Below, in pieces: positions 63,960 through 64,000 of a stretch of DNA of 64,000 nucleotides. How positions within the stretch are numbered: the stretch's first letter is position 1; every line of letters starts with the position of its first letter. Position numbers and translations under genes: made by a program. The stretch covers positions 23,866 to 87,865 of the forward strand of contig CAVVSK010000008.1 of NCBI GenBank assembly GCA_963750965.1, in the 5' to 3' direction. Source of the stretch: CANKHA01 sp963750965 (GTDB lineage Bacteria > Pseudomonadota > Alphaproteobacteria > Rhizobiales > Xanthobacteraceae). The notes below the pieces were generated by a model. It was given only the letters and a program-made list of their open reading frames with translations, did no database searches and was not told the origin of the DNA.

Positions 63960-64000
63960 AAGGCGACCTTCCGCCAGGATTCAAGAGGTGGCCGTCTCGG

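Overview
The window looks like chromosomal DNA of an alphaproteobacterium of the order Hyphomicrobiales, close to the Bradyrhizobium / Rhodopseudomonas / Pseudolabrys group. The reasons are the high GC content, the usg gene, a fused molybdopterin-binding/MobA-like protein beside XdhC, the DUF3126, BTLCP, DUF2336 and tandem-PilZ families, HrcA/CIRCE control of groESL, and CGCATGATC-type palindromic repeats between genes. No single marker fixes the genus.

Layout. 1-2.3 kb: maturation factors for molybdenum hydroxylases (XdhC and a MocA-like fusion). 2.3-5.9 kb: a self-regulated TetR-HlyD-ABC-permease export operon with a clear operator. 5.9-9.1 kb: a broken MFS transporter, a DUF488/DUF72 pair and a small secreted protein. 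9.1-13.6 kb: groESL with CIRCE, usg, then an ECF sigma factor followed by DUF4142 and cupredoxin genes; the sigma gene and the DUF4142 gene share an identically spaced promoter-like motif. 13.6-20.1 kb: SDR and FAD oxidoreductases, a CHASE4-GGDEF-EAL protein, a CinA-like protein, an intradiol dioxygenase and a phosphoribosyltransferase. 20.1-26.7 kb: a stretch that starts at tRNA-Leu(TAA) and ends at a decayed copy of the same tRNA. It holds a DUF1801 protein, small orphan ORFs, an FkbM methyltransferase, an NTF2-like protein and a TRAP transporter, and looks like an old island with no visible integrase. 26.7-34 kb: MsrB, small membrane and proline-rich proteins, a copper-type P-ATPase, an aromatic-type monooxygenase, a zinc-finger protein and an alpha/beta hydrolase. 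34-44.6 kb: CysE, a doubled DUF3126 protein, gamma-carbonic anhydrase, a transglutaminase-like peptidase, PilZ and PAS proteins, rhomboid, CBS, patatin and nitroreductase. 44.6-52.4 kb: ThrRS, two secreted ClpP-like proteins flanking yidD, a NifU-like scaffold, HisI and a MaoC/CitE-like pair. 52.4-64 kb: DUF2336, a lipid kinase, NAD kinase, CutA, a TPR protein, a BtuB-like receptor behind a cobalamin riboswitch, a beta-propeller, an MBL hydrolase and a CFA-synthase-like methyltransferase.

Most of the window is housekeeping or conserved accessory content. The most interesting items are the ECF sigma module with its putative promoter pair and a possible third copy, the tRNA-Leu-bounded segment, the paired ClpP-like secreted proteins, and an orphan terminator that may mark a small RNA.

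Quality warning. At least five otherwise intact genes, including the normally essential thrS, are split by one apparent frameshift each, and the MFS gene by three. Scattered indels of this kind point to sequencing or assembly error rather than biology, so I annotate the single-frameshift genes as one CDS each.
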